Source: Bacteroidota bacterium
GTDB lineage: Bacteria; Bacteroidota; Bacteroidia; Chitinophagales; Saprospiraceae
Length of the DNA: 64,000 bases
Direction: 5' to 3'
NCBI GenBank assembly: GCA_016124585.1
Contig: WGNL01000004.1
Span: 372,001 to 436,000, forward strand
Position 1 is the first letter of the stretch; the number at the start of each line of letters is the position of its first letter. Below the pieces are notes generated by a model that had not been told where the DNA came from, searched no databases, and was given only the letters and a program-made list of their open reading frames with translations. Made by a program: the position numbers and the translations under genes. Positions 1 to 9,158 of the stretch are shown piece after piece.

Positions 1-663
1 ATCACCATGGCCAAGGCATTCATGGCTGCTAACCTAACAGAACTTACAGCCAACGACAATATGCCCGCCACTTTCCCGGATGATTTTGATGCTATTACCA
101 CCACTTTTACCAATGAGCGTACAGTGTTCATGAACCAGAAAGAAAGCGCTCTGGAAGGCACCACACTCAAGGACAAGTCTATCAGGGAACGGGAAGAGGA
201 GCTTTCCGTGATGCTGCTATTGGCCAAGAGCATTTTCGAAGACGAACCGGACAACCTCAAGAAATTCACTTTCACTGACCTTTTAAAAGAAGTGCGTGGA
301 ACCGATGCTGCCGGCCTCAAGGGCCTGATAACGGACGGTGCGACTGAAATGCCACTTCAAGGCGTTTTGGTGTCGAATGGTGTAGATACCGTCACCTCTG
401 GTTCAGATGGGAAATACTTCCTCGAAATGCCTTCTGGCAGCTACCGCATCAGCTTCAATCTCACGGGTTACCAAGAAGTTATTTTGGAAAACAGGCTAGT
501 GAAAGTGGGCATGAAAGGCAGGTATAATGCAGCACTACAACCTGTCCCAATGGCGGATGCAATTTCCGTTGCGGACAATGCCCCAACGCCCAACGATGTC
601 AGCACAGAAGCACCTCAATCGCAATCGGAATTAACGGAAGAAGACATGTCAGAAGGTGCTTGA
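1..663 (+). CDS. Carboxypeptidase regulatory-like domain protein, 5' partial
   Basis: The frame is open to the left edge, so the ATG at 7 may be internal and the gene may begin outside the window. The visible N-terminal part (about 1-100) is mostly helical, with an SIREREEEL stretch. Residues about 103-178 look like a carboxypeptidase regulatory-like (CarboxypepD_reg) beta-sandwich: a GLITDG start, GVLVSNG, SDGKYFLEMPSGSYRISF and a TGYQE segment. This fold is common in Bacteroidota as an accessory module and is not itself catalytic. The tail (180-218) is acidic and rich in Pro, Ser and Glu, so probably disordered. No signal peptide is visible, which fits a missing N-terminus. A 15-bp hairpin follows at 694-732. 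The exact role is unknown. Confidence 0.6.
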   Translation: MTMAKAFMAANLTELTANDNMPATFPDDFDAITTTFTNERTVFMNQKESALEGTTLKDKSIREREEELSVMLLLAKSIFEDEPDNLKKFTFTDLLKEVRGTDAAGLKGLITDGATEMPLQGVLVSNGVDTVTSGSDGKYFLEMPSGSYRISFNLTGYQEVILENRLVKVGMKGRYNAALQPVPMADAISVADNAPTPNDVSTEAPQSQSELTEEDMSEGA

Positions 664-693
664 CAGTTGGAGGCTTTAGCGGGTTTCTCAAGT

Positions 694-732
694 TTAGCAG
701 GTTTAATCCACAACTCAGATTAAACCTGCTAA
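694..732 (+). terminator. 15-bp perfect hairpin after the first gene
   Basis: TTAGCAGGTTTAATC (694-708) and GATTAAACCTGCTAA (718-732) are perfectly complementary around a 9-nt loop. It lies 31 bp after the stop at 663 and before the promoter of the next gene. There is no strong T-tract, so it may be a weak terminator or an mRNA-stabilising structure. Confidence 0.55.
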
Positions 733-760
733 GCCCATAATACCTTCGCATAAAATCCCC

Positions 761-768
761 TACATTTG
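761..768 (+). promoter_or_regulatory. -7 promoter element TACATTTG, giving a near-leaderless mRNA
   Basis: This is an exact match to the Bacteroidota -7 consensus TAnnTTTG and ends only 4 bp before the ATG at 773. With a start of transcription about 5-7 bp downstream, the mRNA would begin at or next to the start codon. No good -33 TTG is visible. Confidence 0.55.
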
Positions 769-772
769 CCCC

Positions 773-1651
773 ATGCCGCACCCGTTACCCACCAATGTAA
801 AACTAATCGAATGCCCCCGTGACGCCATGCAGGGGCTTAAGGAATTCATCCCAACTGAAACCAAGTCCGCCTATATCAATCAACTGCTGAAAGTTGGTTT
901 TGACACCCTCGATTTTGGGAGTTTTGTGTCACCCAAAGCCATTCCGCAGATGCGGGATACCGCTGAGGTTTTAGGCCAACTTGAACTTTCCAGAACTAAA
1001 ACTAAACTGCTTGCCATCGTCGCCAATCAGCGTGGGGCAGAGGATGCCTCACAGTTCCCCGAAATCAATTACCTAGGGTATCCATTTTCAATTTCTGAAA
1101 CCTTCCAAATCCGCAACACGAATGCCACCATTGAGGAATCCCTGCAACGGGTGGAGGAGATTCAGGCCATCTGTTTGCGCAGCAAAAAGGAGTTGGTAGT
1201 CTACATCAGCATGGGTTTTGGAAACCCGTATGGCGACCCCTGGAATGCCGAAACTGTGGTGAAATGGGTAGATAGGCTCACAGAAATGGGCATCAACATT
1301 TTACAGCTTTCCGATACTATCGGTGTCTCAAACCCTGCCAGCATCAAATATCTTTTCACAAATCTGATACCTTACTACCAGCCAAAAGGCATTGAAATAG
1401 GCGCTCACCTTCACACTGAACCGCACAACTGGAAAGAGAAAATTGAGGCAGCTTGGGAGAGTGGCTGCAGCCGTTTTGATGGAGCTATCAAGGGTTTTGG
1501 TGGTTGCCCAATGGCCAAGGATGACCTCACCGGCAATATGCCCACAGAGAACATGGTGCACTTTTTTAAAAACAGGGAAGTGGAAACGGGAGTGGATGAG
1601 GCGTTGTTCGAAACAGCAATGGGATTGGCCTTGAAAGTGTTTCCGCATTGA
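773..1651 (+). CDS. Hydroxymethylglutaryl-CoA lyase-like protein
   Basis: A 292-residue protein of the DRE-TIM/HMGL-like aldolase family. HMG-CoA lyase splits HMG-CoA into acetoacetate and acetyl-CoA at the end of leucine and ketone-body breakdown. Family marks: ECPRDAMQG near the N-terminus (the usual GPRDGLQ position, keeping Arg-Asp), GFDTLDFGSFVSPKAIPQM, the metal-binding HLH in GAHLHTEPHNW, and the GFGGCPMAKD segment carrying the active-site Cys. Length matches bacterial HMG-CoA lyases. The start is fixed by the -7 element just upstream. It stands alone rather than in a leucine-degradation operon. Another acyl-CoA lyase activity within the family cannot be ruled out. Confidence 0.85.
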   Translation: MPHPLPTNVKLIECPRDAMQGLKEFIPTETKSAYINQLLKVGFDTLDFGSFVSPKAIPQMRDTAEVLGQLELSRTKTKLLAIVANQRGAEDASQFPEINYLGYPFSISETFQIRNTNATIEESLQRVEEIQAICLRSKKELVVYISMGFGNPYGDPWNAETVVKWVDRLTEMGINILQLSDTIGVSNPASIKYLFTNLIPYYQPKGIEIGAHLHTEPHNWKEKIEAAWESGCSRFDGAIKGFGGCPMAKDDLTGNMPTENMVHFFKNREVETGVDEALFETAMGLALKVFPH

Positions 1652-1726
1652 TAAATTTGGTTATTTGGTTATTTTGTGCCCCCGGATAACAGTTTAGCAA
1701 TTCAACAAATCATCATATAAACACTC

Positions 1727-2200
1727 ATGGCACAACAAATCGATATTCTCCTTGATAAATATGGCGAAAGCCATCAAAATGCAGTCAACAAACTCATCCA
1801 TTGGGTTTGTGTTCCGAGCATCATGTTCAGCCTGTTTGGGCTGTTGTATTCCATTCCTTTTCTAACAGAGAGAAGCCTCTTCACCAACTGGGCCACTTAT
1901 GCCTTGGTGCTAGCCCTGGTTTATTATATGAGGCTGTCCGTGCCAATGTTTATTGGGTTTGTGCTCATTGGTGGTGCAATGGTTTATGGTGTAAATGCTA
2001 TCTACGAAGCAACCTATGGTGATGCTAAAATGCTAGCCCTTATTTCAGTTGTGATTTTTGCCGTGGCTTGGGTATTCCAGTTTGTGGGTCATAAAATCGA
2101 GGGGAAAAAGCCTTCTTTTCTGGAAGATTTACAGTTTTTACTGATAGGTCCAGCTTGGCTGCTGCATTTTATCTACGAGAAAATAGGGATTAAATATTAA
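1727..2200 (+). CDS. DUF962 / Mpo1-like membrane protein
   Basis: A 157-residue integral membrane protein with a short N-terminal helix followed by about four transmembrane segments (roughly 26-46, 54-72, 76-95, 103-122). The NKLIHWVCVP motif at residues 21-30 and the late GHKIEGKKPSF and LIGPAWLLHF segments are typical of DUF962, the family of yeast Mpo1/YGL010w, a 2-hydroxy fatty acid dioxygenase. The conserved His residues (HWVCVP, VGHKIEG) that could bind Fe(II) are present. Activity in bacteria is not established, so a lipid alpha-oxidation role is only an inference. It follows the lyase gene by 75 bp and could share its transcript. Confidence 0.75.
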   Translation: MAQQIDILLDKYGESHQNAVNKLIHWVCVPSIMFSLFGLLYSIPFLTERSLFTNWATYALVLALVYYMRLSVPMFIGFVLIGGAMVYGVNAIYEATYGDAKMLALISVVIFAVAWVFQFVGHKIEGKKPSFLEDLQFLLIGPAWLLHFIYEKIGIKY

Positions 2201-2283
2201 GTGGCTTTCTATTGGCACTTGGCTTTTACGATAGCATTTTAGCAGTTTCTGACTGCCAACTGCCCACTGTTAAACTGCCAGCT

Positions 2284-2868
2284 TTATCGCGTCTCCTTCA
2301 CGTCCGTTTCCCAGTATTCAGGGCGACGAACTTCGCCTCTTTCACCAATGTCTTCCCCGTGATAATTGCCAAAGCAGTCAAGGATATTTAGGAATAGGTC
2401 TTCCCGCTTCGCAATATATAGGTGGAAAAGCTGTAACACCTCCTGCATGGATGCACATTTTTTACCACTGCGCAGATCAATCACCCATTTGCCTTTCATG
2501 GCTTTAGCGTTCTTTTCGATGGGGCGGTTCACCCGTGTTTTAGGCATCAAAAATAAATCGAGCACACTGAAAAAATAATAGCCTCCAAGTAAGTTGTCCC
2601 GAACAACCATCCCAGAGTAAGGCCCGAATGCAAGAATTTTTCGGGCAGCTAGGTCGTCAATGATGAAAGTATGAGGCTCTTGCTCAGCAGTCAGTTTCCA
2701 ATTATATAGATTGTATTTCTGGCGTTTTTCTTTTGCATCAAAATAAAATGTCCAAGTCTCGTCGAGCCGAACACTGAAATCCAAGCGTTTGAAGGAGCTT
2801 GAATTGTCTTTGTATTCCAGCTTTTTTGATTGAAGAAAAGTCTTGATTTCTTGTTCGAAACTTTGCAT
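2284..2868 (-). CDS. Uncharacterised protein with a possible PD-(D/E)XK-like motif
   Basis: A 194-residue soluble protein that I do not recognise. The N-terminal third holds a polar helix, then RLDFSVRL and FYFDAKEKR. The order Asp30 ... Asp44-Ala-Lys46 between predicted beta strands resembles the D ... (D/E)xK core of PD-(D/E)XK nucleases, and YNLYNW follows directly. The middle contains a hydrophobic segment (LLGGYYFFSVLDLFLMP) and a WVIDLRS strand. It lies 33 bp downstream of the unknown gene ending at 2902 on the same strand and is probably cotranscribed with it. The nuclease idea rests on motif spacing only, with no catalytic evidence. No signal peptide is seen. Confidence 0.55.
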   Translation of the reverse strand: MQSFEQEIKTFLQSKKLEYKDNSSSFKRLDFSVRLDETWTFYFDAKEKRQKYNLYNWKLTAEQEPHTFIIDDLAARKILAFGPYSGMVVRDNLLGGYYFFSVLDLFLMPKTRVNRPIEKNAKAMKGKWVIDLRSGKKCASMQEVLQLFHLYIAKREDLFLNILDCFGNYHGEDIGERGEVRRPEYWETDVKETR

Positions 2869-2901
2869 TTTTTCAATGATTCATTGGTGAAAAGTGCGAT
2901 A

Positions 2902-3381
2902 TTATGCCAATTCTATCATTCGGCCATCGGGCAGCAACTCCAGCTCCCTGGCAGTGCTTTTGTCGGCATCATAGTCATTTTCTGAGCCTTCTGCCATTCC
3001 ACTGACCATATAAATGGTCATGTCTTCATCAATTCGGGCTACTGTCCGCACAATACTGACTCCATCGGAGACCGTCCCAGCGATCACTTGGCGGTCTATG
3101 AGTTTACCTGAATTTTCGAATGTCGCCAATACGTATTGGTAATTCAGCAGGCCAGCCTTCCAGTAGAGGATGGCATGTGCATCTTTAAGGCCCTCAATCC
3201 GAAAACCTGGAACGAATTCCGTCATTTCATCCACATCGGGCTCAATAGGCAATATGAAATCCTCCACTGCTTTGTGTGGCAGTGGCTCATTCTCGACACT
3301 GAATACAGAGGCATTTTCTTCTGTAATAGAAATGGGAAGTTTCTCCTCCGGGAATATTTGTAGAAATTGGTTAAATGTCAT
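2902..3381 (-). CDS. Uncharacterised 159-residue protein
   Basis: A soluble acidic protein of unknown function with no family I recognise. It begins MTFNQFLQIFPEEKLPI and has alternating short beta strands in the centre (HAILYWKAGLLNYQYVLATF, then KLIDRQVIAG), which suggests a mixed alpha/beta regulatory or immunity-like fold rather than an enzyme. It is the first gene of a probable two-gene minus-strand operon with the gene at 2284-2868. A -7 element at 3421-3428 gives a leader of about 34 nt. It is divergent from murB. Confidence 0.55.
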   Translation of the reverse strand: MTFNQFLQIFPEEKLPISITEENASVFSVENEPLPHKAVEDFILPIEPDVDEMTEFVPGFRIEGLKDAHAILYWKAGLLNYQYVLATFENSGKLIDRQVIAGTVSDGVSIVRTVARIDEDMTIYMVSGMAEGSENDYDADKSTARELELLPDGRMIELA

Positions 3382-3420
3382 TTTATATCAATTTTGACCA
3401 GCTATTGCCAGCAATTCCGG

Positions 3421-3428
3421 CAAATGTA
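3421..3428 (-). promoter_or_regulatory. -7 promoter element TACATTTG
   Basis: An exact TAnnTTTG match on the minus strand (reads TACATTTGCC), about 40 bp upstream of the start at 3381. It drives the two unknown genes and is back to back with the murB promoter at 3494-3501. Confidence 0.5.
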
Positions 3429-3493
3429 AGATGGTGCAGCGAAGGAAATCGGGATAGCTGGAAGAATCTTCGTCAAATTCTAAATGCCACGGG

Positions 3494-3501
3494 TATTTTT
3501 G
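3494..3501 (+). promoter_or_regulatory. -7 promoter element TATTTTTG for murB
   Basis: An exact -7 match ending 14 bp before the ATG at 3516. It implies a leader of about 9 nt and excludes the longer open frame starting at 3375. Confidence 0.5.
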
Positions 3502-3515
3502 CGAAAATCAATAGC

Positions 3516-4532
3516 ATGACTACTTTAGAAATCCATCGGGATTTTCCATTAAAAAAGTTGAATACGTTTGGCATAGCTGCCGTAGCAGAGGAACTTGCTA
3601 TCGTCAGAACTGCGGCTGCACTGCATGAGCTTATCTTTTTGAAGCGCCCAAAAGTTTGGGTGCTTGGCGGTGGAAGCAATGTATTGCTCACCAAAAACCT
3701 ACCCGGACTTACCATCAAAAATGAAATTGACGGAATTGAAGTCATGCTAGAGAATGAACAGGAGGTTTTGGTCAAAATCGGGGGTGGGGTAGTGTGGCAT
3801 AATTTGGTGGTTTGGGCGGTTGAACAAGGCTTGGGAGGCATCGAAAACCTTTCCCTGATTCCCGGAACAGTCGGTGCTGCTCCTATTCAAAACATTGGCG
3901 CCTATGGCGTTGAATTGAAGGACGTTTTTCACTCATTGGATGCTTATGATTTGGCCAGTGGCGAGGCAGTTACTTTTCATCATTCAGAGTGCCAATTCGG
4001 TTATCGGGACAGTATTTTTAAACGGGCTTTACAGGGCAGGTTTTGCATTGTAAACGTTTACCTGCACTTGAGAAAATCGCCAATTGTCAATACAGGTTAT
4101 GGCGATATTCAGCGGGTTTTGCAAAGCTGGGACATAACTGAACCCAATATTCAGGATGTCAGCAATGCCGTTATCCACATCCGTCAGAGCAAACTGCCTG
4201 ACCCGGCAGTGATTGGTAACGCAGGTAGTTTTTTCAAAAACCCTGAACTGGAAGCAAATGACTTTCAACGGTTCATCAGCAAATTTCCACTTGCACCTAA
4301 CTACCCACAATCCGATGGCAGGGTAAAAGTTCCAGCAGGCTGGCTCATTGAAAAAGCTGGTTGGAAGGGAAAGCGCTTTGGCGACGCAGGTTGCCACGCC
4401 AACCAAGCCTTGGTTTTGGAAAATTATGGAGATGCAAAAGGAGCAGAAATTTTGGAATTGGCCCACAAGATTCAAGCGTCAGTTCGGGAAGCATTTGGTA
4501 TTGAGATTACCCCAGAGGTGAATATCTGGTAA
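3516..4532 (+). CDS. murB: UDP-N-acetylmuramate dehydrogenase MurB
   Basis: A 338-residue FAD enzyme that reduces UDP-GlcNAc-enolpyruvate with NADPH to UDP-MurNAc, the second committed step of peptidoglycan precursor synthesis in the cytoplasm. Visible marks: NTFGI near the N-terminus, the FAD-binding VLGGGSNVLL loop, ENLSLIPGTVGAAPIQNIGAYG, and the C-terminal GNAGSFFKNP with the catalytic Ser. GWLIEKAGWKGKRFGDAGCHANQALVLEN then follows. The long insert between the last two motifs is that of E. coli-type (type I) MurB. The start at 3516 is preferred over 3375 because the conserved domain begins here and a promoter lies between them. A strong hairpin (4538-4570) follows. Confidence 0.95.
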   Translation: MTTLEIHRDFPLKKLNTFGIAAVAEELAIVRTAAALHELIFLKRPKVWVLGGGSNVLLTKNLPGLTIKNEIDGIEVMLENEQEVLVKIGGGVVWHNLVVWAVEQGLGGIENLSLIPGTVGAAPIQNIGAYGVELKDVFHSLDAYDLASGEAVTFHHSECQFGYRDSIFKRALQGRFCIVNVYLHLRKSPIVNTGYGDIQRVLQSWDITEPNIQDVSNAVIHIRQSKLPDPAVIGNAGSFFKNPELEANDFQRFISKFPLAPNYPQSDGRVKVPAGWLIEKAGWKGKRFGDAGCHANQALVLENYGDAKGAEILELAHKIQASVREAFGIEITPEVNIW

Positions 4533-4537
4533 AATTA

Positions 4538-4570
4538 AACTGCCCTGCTTTAGTCAAAAGCAGGGCAGTT
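4538..4570. terminator. Bidirectional hairpin between convergent genes
   Basis: AACTGCCCTGCTT (4538-4550) pairs perfectly with AAGCAGGGCAGTT (4558-4570), loop about 7 nt. It sits between the ends of murB and the lipoprotein gene at 4599. The T-rich tract is better on the minus side (TTTAATTTT). Confidence 0.75.
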
Positions 4571-4598
4571 AATTCAGCAAAATCAATGCAAGGAAGTG

Positions 4599-5189
4599 CT
4601 ATTCATTGGGAATGGGTTCAAGGTGGAACGTTACCTCCTCGCCAACTAGGTCCCATTTACCACTCCCCAAGTCTTTGATGTCAAATTCATTTTTGTCATC
4701 CTCATCTTCCCACAGGTAAAATTTGCCATGCTTTATCTCCCATGAATTGCCGGAACCAATTTGAATTTTTGACCGCTTTCCAAACATGACCGAACCATCT
4801 GGCCTGAAATCAGCCTTGAAACGTAGACCTTCCACAACACCTCTGCCCAGGTCAATGCCCATTTTCCCAAGGCTCTCCCCAAGCCCGGTCAAGCCCTGGG
4901 CCAATTCACCCATGCCCTCCACAAAATTTCCCACCGCATTGCCTAGATGGCTGTCCTTTCCCATTTCATCGTCTATATCTTCTTTTGCTTGTGCAATGTC
5001 TTCCTGTATTTCTTTTTTTGCTTGCGCAATTTCCTTTTCCATGTCTTTTTTAGCTTTTTCCATCTCCTTGTTTGCCTCTGGCAAATGGAGCGTAACTTGG
5101 TATTTTCCAGCAAATTCAGCCTTACGGGCTTCATCACTTTGGCAGGAAGCAAATAATAGGAGCAACAGGGCTATTGAAAGGTACTTCAT
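4599..5189 (-). CDS. Lipoprotein with charged coiled-coil segment
   Basis: A 196-residue exported lipoprotein. The signal peptide is MKYLSIALLLLLFASC with the lipobox Cys at residue 16, followed by QSDE. Residues about 40-75 are a highly charged Lys/Glu/Ala heptad-like helix (KKDMEKEIAQAKKEIQEDIAQA). A Gly-rich helical stretch follows with MGELAQGLTGLG. The C-terminal half is a small beta domain (VMFGKRSKIQIGSGNSWEI ... GKWDLVGEEVTFHLEP) resembling lipocalin-like or DUF4923-type sheets. The start is taken at the Met that begins the signal peptide; 95 residues of upstream open frame have no export signal and are ignored. Function is unknown, probably periplasm-facing membrane-anchored. Convergent with murB and divergent from metH. 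Confidence 0.7.
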   Translation of the reverse strand: MKYLSIALLLLLFASCQSDEARKAEFAGKYQVTLHLPEANKEMEKAKKDMEKEIAQAKKEIQEDIAQAKEDIDDEMGKDSHLGNAVGNFVEGMGELAQGLTGLGESLGKMGIDLGRGVVEGLRFKADFRPDGSVMFGKRSKIQIGSGNSWEIKHGKFYLWEDEDDKNEFDIKDLGSGKWDLVGEEVTFHLEPIPNE

Positions 5190-5365
5190 CATGAACGCTA
5201 TGAATTTAAGAAGGTGAAAGAATGCCGCAATTTGAGTTTCCACCATCATGAAGTCGTTTTTTATTCTGCAAAAACAAGGGAAAATTGGACAGAAATAGTT
5301 TTGATACAACTTGAAAAGTCCCAAGCATAGAAAACCACAAACGGGAATTTTTTGCCAAATGAACT

Positions 5366-5373
5366 TACCTTTG
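5366..5373 (+). promoter_or_regulatory. -7 promoter element TACCTTTG for metH
   Basis: An exact -7 match (TACCTTTGTGC) 80 bp upstream of the metH ATG, giving a leader of about 75 nt. I looked for a cobalamin or SAM riboswitch in the leader; it is too short for a cobalamin riboswitch and no SAM-type helices stand out. Confidence 0.5.
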
Positions 5374-5453
5374 TGCTTCCTAAGCAATTGGAACCGCCGT
5401 TGTAAAACAAAATCCTCCCTCAAATCATTTTTACAACTCAAAACAATGATAGC

Positions 5454-8400
5454 ATGAGTGTAACCTTGCAAGAAGCAATCAAAGACCGTATTCTCATATT
5501 AGATGGTGCGATGGGCACCATGATTCAGCGGTACAAGCTCAATGAGGGAGATTACCGAGGCGAGCGATTCGCCAATTGGCACCTGGACGTGAAGGGCAAC
5601 AACGATATGCTCAACATTACTAAGCCAGATGTAATCGAAGCTATCCATCGGGAGTATTTGGAGGCTGGTGCCGACATTATTGAAACGAACACTTTCAGCT
5701 CTACGGCAATTGCGATGGCCGATTACGATATGCAGGAATTTGCCTATGAGCTGAGTTTGGAAGGTGCCAAAATTGCACGTCGAGCAGCCGATGCTTTCAC
5801 TGCTCAGAATCCTGAAAAACCTCGATTTGTTGCTGGTGCAATTGGCCCGTTAAACAAATTGCTTTCCATGTCTCCAAATGTGAACGACCCAGGCTATCGT
5901 GCCGTCACTTTTGACGAGTGCATGAATGCCTACTACGACAATGCTCGTGGTCTGATGGATGGCGGTGTTGACCTACTTTTGATTGAAACCATAACTGATA
6001 CCCTAAATACAAAATCAGCGCTTTTTGCAATTGATAAATTGTTTGAAGAAAGGGGGGGGAAGCTACCTATCATGATTTCTGGCACAATTACCGATGCCAG
6101 CGGCCGAACGCTTTCTGGCCAAACTGTTGAGGCTTTTTGGATTTCGGTGAAACATGCCAAGCCTTTTTGCATTGGCTTGAACTGCGCCCTCGGCGCCAAG
6201 GAAATGCGGCCACATTTGGAGGATTTGGCAACAATTGCTGACTGTTATGTGCACGCCTACCCAAATGCAGGCCTGCCAAACGAAATGGGCGAATACGACC
6301 AAACGCCCCATGAAATGTGCCACTTCATCGAGGATTTTGTAGAAAGCAATTTTGTAAATATTGTGGGAGGATGTTGCGGTACTACGCCTGACCACATCCG
6401 GCACATGGCCGAGCATGTCAGCAACATGAAACCCCGACAAATTGCACCCAAACCGCATTTCACCATGTATGCGGGCATGGAGCCGCTCATCGTTCGGGAA
6501 AACATGAATTTCATTAATGTTGGTGAGCGCACGAACGTCACTGGCAGTCGCAAGTTTGCGAAGCTGATAAAGGAAGGCAACTACTCCGAGGCGCTTTCCG
6601 TTGCGCAGCAACAAGTGGAAGGTGGCGCTCAAATCATCGACGTGAACATGGACGAGGGCCTCCTCGATAGTGAAAAGGCAATGGTCACTTTCCTCAACCT
6701 CGTCATGGCTGAACCTGATATTGCGAAGCTGCCCATCATGATTGACAGCTCCAAATTCAGCGTTATTGAAGCTGGTTTGAAATGCGTACAGGGCAAATGC
6801 GTTGTGAATTCCATTTCTATGAAAGAAGGAGAGGCGGAGTTCATTCGACAAGCAAAATTGGTAAGACGCTATGGTGCTGCCGCAGTTGTGATGGCTTTCG
6901 ATGAACAAGGCCAAGCCGACACGATTGAAAGGAAAGTGGAAATTTGTGCAAGGGCTTACCAGATTCTCACGGAACAAGTTGGCTTCCCTCCAGAGGACAT
7001 TATTTTCGACCCAAACATTTTTGCGGTTGCAACGGGCATTGAAGAACACAATGAATACGCAAAGTATTATATCGAAGCTTGCCGACAAATCAAACAACGC
7101 TGTCCAGGAGTTAAAATCAGCGGCGGCGTGAGCAACCTTTCCTTTAGTTTCCGTGGAAATGACCGAGTTCGAGAGGCGATGCATTCTGCCTTTTTGTATC
7201 ACGCGATCCAAGCTGGGATGGACATGGGTATTGTGAATGCAGGCATGATGGAGATTTACGAAGAAATACCTAAAGACCTTTTGGTTTTGGTGGAAGATGT
7301 CATTTTCAATCGCCGACCTGATGCCACGGAACGACTAACCGATTTTGCCGAAAAAATAAAAGGGGAAAGTGGCGGCATGCAAATCCAAAAAGATTTGGAA
7401 TGGCGAAATGCCTCTGTTGAAAAAAGGCTGGAACATGCACTGGTAAAAGGGATAACAGATTTTATCGAAATAGATACGGAGGAAGCTAGGCAGAAATTTC
7501 CGCTGCCATTGTATGTCATTGAAGGCCCGCTCATGGATGGAATGAATGTAGTGGGTGACCTTTTTGGAGCAGGCAAAATGTTCCTGCCCCAAGTGGTCAA
7601 ATCAGCCAGGGTTATGAAAAAAGCCGTGGCTTACCTTACTCCATTTATCGAAGCAGAGAAAATGCGCTCTGGTGATACAAGTGCCAAAGGAAAAATCCTT
7701 TTAGCGACGGTGAAAGGCGATGTTCATGATATTGGAAAAAACATTGTCGGTGTCGTCCTTGGCTGTAATAATTATGACATCGTTGACCTAGGAGTAATGG
7801 TGCCCGCTGATAAGATTTTGGAAAACGCAATTGCAGAAAACGTTGATATGATTGGCTTAAGTGGCCTAATTACCCCCTCATTAGATGAAATGGTACATGT
7901 GGCAAAAGAAATGCAGCGACGTGGTTTTAACATGCCACTCCTGATTGGTGGAGCAACCACGTCAAAAACTCATACAGCTGTGAAAATTGAGCCACAATAT
8001 ACAAATGGTCCAGTTGTACACGTGCTTGATGCATCGCGTAGCGTAGCTGTGGCCTCTACACTGGCCTCATCGGATGAAAATGCGCGATCAAATTTTGTGA
8101 TTGATACCAAGAAGGAATACGCCACGATCAGGGAGCAACGTTTGAACAGGGCATCCTCAAAGAAATACCTAAGCATTAATGAAGCCAGGTCAAATCGACA
8201 TAAAATTAATTGGTCTGGATACGAGGTACCTAAACCTAATTTCTTGGGTGTAAAGGTCTTTGAAGATTACAGCATCGAGGAATTGAGCAATTATATAGAC
8301 TGGACTCCTTTTTTTGCAAGTTGGGAACTCCGAGGAAAATACCCTGCTATTTTGATGGATGAGACTGTCGGTGAGCTTTCCCGACAACTTTTCAATGACG

Positions 8401-9149
8401 CCCAATCCTTGCTTCGCCGGGTAATCGATGAAAAATGGCTAACTGCAAAAGCAGTAATTGGAATTTTCCCTGCAAATGAAATTGACAGAGACAGTGTTGA
8501 ATTGTACAGAGACGAGAGTAGGAGAGAAGTGCTAAAAACGCTACATTTTTTGCGGCAGCAAGTGGAAAAAACGGCTGGCCAAGCCAATGTTTCGCTTTCC
8601 GATTTTATTGCACCAAAAAAGTCAGGAAAGGCAGATTATTTAGGTGTTTTTGCTGTTTCCGCCGGCTTTGGAATTGATAAATGGGTACGGCACTTTGAAG
8701 AGAACCACGACGATTACAATGCAATTTTGTTGAAAGCAATAGCCGACCGCTTGGCTGAGGCATTTGCTGAGCGGATGCATGAGCGAGTACGAAAGGAATT
8801 TTGGGGGTACGATATTGATGAAGCGCTTGATAACCAATCGCTTATTGAAGAAAAATACCAAGGTATAAGGCCAGCGCCTGGCTATCCGGCATGTCCTGAG
8901 CATACAGAAAAACGGACACTCTGGGAGTTATTGGAAGTTGAGAAAAACACGGGTATTCAACTAACGGAAAGCTGTGCCATGTGGCCTGCTTCATCTGTTA
9001 GTGGCTGGTATTTCTCACACCCAGAAAGCAAATATTTTACGATTGGACAGATTTCAAAAGACCAAGTGGTGGACTATGCTTTAAGAAAAGGCATGACAAA
9101 TGAGCAGGCTGAAAGATGGTTGGCAAGCGTATTAAACTACGACATTTAG
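5454..9149 (+). CDS. metH: Cobalamin-dependent methionine synthase MetH
   Basis: Full-length 1231-residue MetH that moves the methyl group of methyl-tetrahydrofolate via B12 to homocysteine, forming methionine. Domains in order: the homocysteine-binding barrel (about 1-325) with zinc ligands Cys244 and Cys307-Cys308 ([10 protein letters not shown]); the pterin-binding domain (about 345-610, [22 protein letters not shown]); the B12 cap and binding domain with the lower-ligand His758 in GDVHDIGKN; and the C-terminal AdoMet reactivation domain (about 895-1231, [33 protein letters not shown]). All four modules are intact in one chain, as in E. coli, rather than split as in some Bacteroidota. The gene stands alone with its own promoter. 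Confidence 0.98.
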   Translation: MSVTLQEAIKDRILILDGAMGTMIQRYKLNEGDYRGERFANWHLDVKGNNDMLNITKPDVIEAIHREYLEAGADIIETNTFSSTAIAMADYDMQEFAYELSLEGAKIARRAADAFTAQNPEKPRFVAGAIGPLNKLLSMSPNVNDPGYRAVTFDECMNAYYDNARGLMDGGVDLLLIETITDTLNTKSALFAIDKLFEERGGKLPIMISGTITDASGRTLSGQTVEAFWISVKHAKPFCIGLNCALGAKEMRPHLEDLATIADCYVHAYPNAGLPNEMGEYDQTPHEMCHFIEDFVESNFVNIVGGCCGTTPDHIRHMAEHVSNMKPRQIAPKPHFTMYAGMEPLIVRENMNFINVGERTNVTGSRKFAKLIKEGNYSEALSVAQQQVEGGAQIIDVNMDEGLLDSEKAMVTFLNLVMAEPDIAKLPIMIDSSKFSVIEAGLKCVQGKCVVNSISMKEGEAEFIRQAKLVRRYGAAAVVMAFDEQGQADTIERKVEICARAYQILTEQVGFPPEDIIFDPNIFAVATGIEEHNEYAKYYIEACRQIKQRCPGVKISGGVSNLSFSFRGNDRVREAMHSAFLYHAIQAGMDMGIVNAGMMEIYEEIPKDLLVLVEDVIFNRRPDATERLTDFAEKIKGESGGMQIQKDLEWRNASVEKRLEHALVKGITDFIEIDTEEARQKFPLPLYVIEGPLMDGMNVVGDLFGAGKMFLPQVVKSARVMKKAVAYLTPFIEAEKMRSGDTSAKGKILLATVKGDVHDIGKNIVGVVLGCNNYDIVDLGVMVPADKILENAIAENVDMIGLSGLITPSLDEMVHVAKEMQRRGFNMPLLIGGATTSKTHTAVKIEPQYTNGPVVHVLDASRSVAVASTLASSDENARSNFVIDTKKEYATIREQRLNRASSKKYLSINEARSNRHKINWSGYEVPKPNFLGVKVFEDYSIEELSNYIDWTPFFASWELRGKYPAILMDETVGELSRQLFNDAQSLLRRVIDEKWLTAKAVIGIFPANEIDRDSVELYRDESRREVLKTLHFLRQQVEKTAGQANVSLSDFIAPKKSGKADYLGVFAVSAGFGIDKWVRHFEENHDDYNAILLKAIADRLAEAFAERMHERVRKEFWGYDIDEALDNQSLIEEKYQGIRPAPGYPACPEHTEKRTLWELLEVEKNTGIQLTESCAMWPASSVSGWYFSHPESKYFTIGQISKDQVVDYALRKGMTNEQAERWLASVLNYDI

Positions 9150-9158
9150 ATGTGAAAA

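Noticed and set aside
3375-3515. N-terminal extension of MurB
   Set aside because: The promoter for murB lies inside it, the residues do not resemble MurB, and the divergent gene overlaps the same bases.
5374-5453. Cobalamin or SAM riboswitch before metH
   Set aside because: The leader is only about 75 nt and no conserved core or pseudoknot partner is visible.
4599-5471. 290-residue version of the lipoprotein
   Set aside because: The extra N-terminus is Cys- and aromatic-rich without export signal, overlaps the metH promoter, and would bury the signal peptide and lipobox.
6063-7211. A 382-codon open frame on the minus strand inside metH
   Set aside because: It lies fully opposite the conserved MetH coding frame, shows no domain and is explained as a shadow of biased codon use.
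8640-8903. Minus-strand frame in the metH C-terminal region
   Set aside because: Antisense to a conserved domain and without recognisable protein features.
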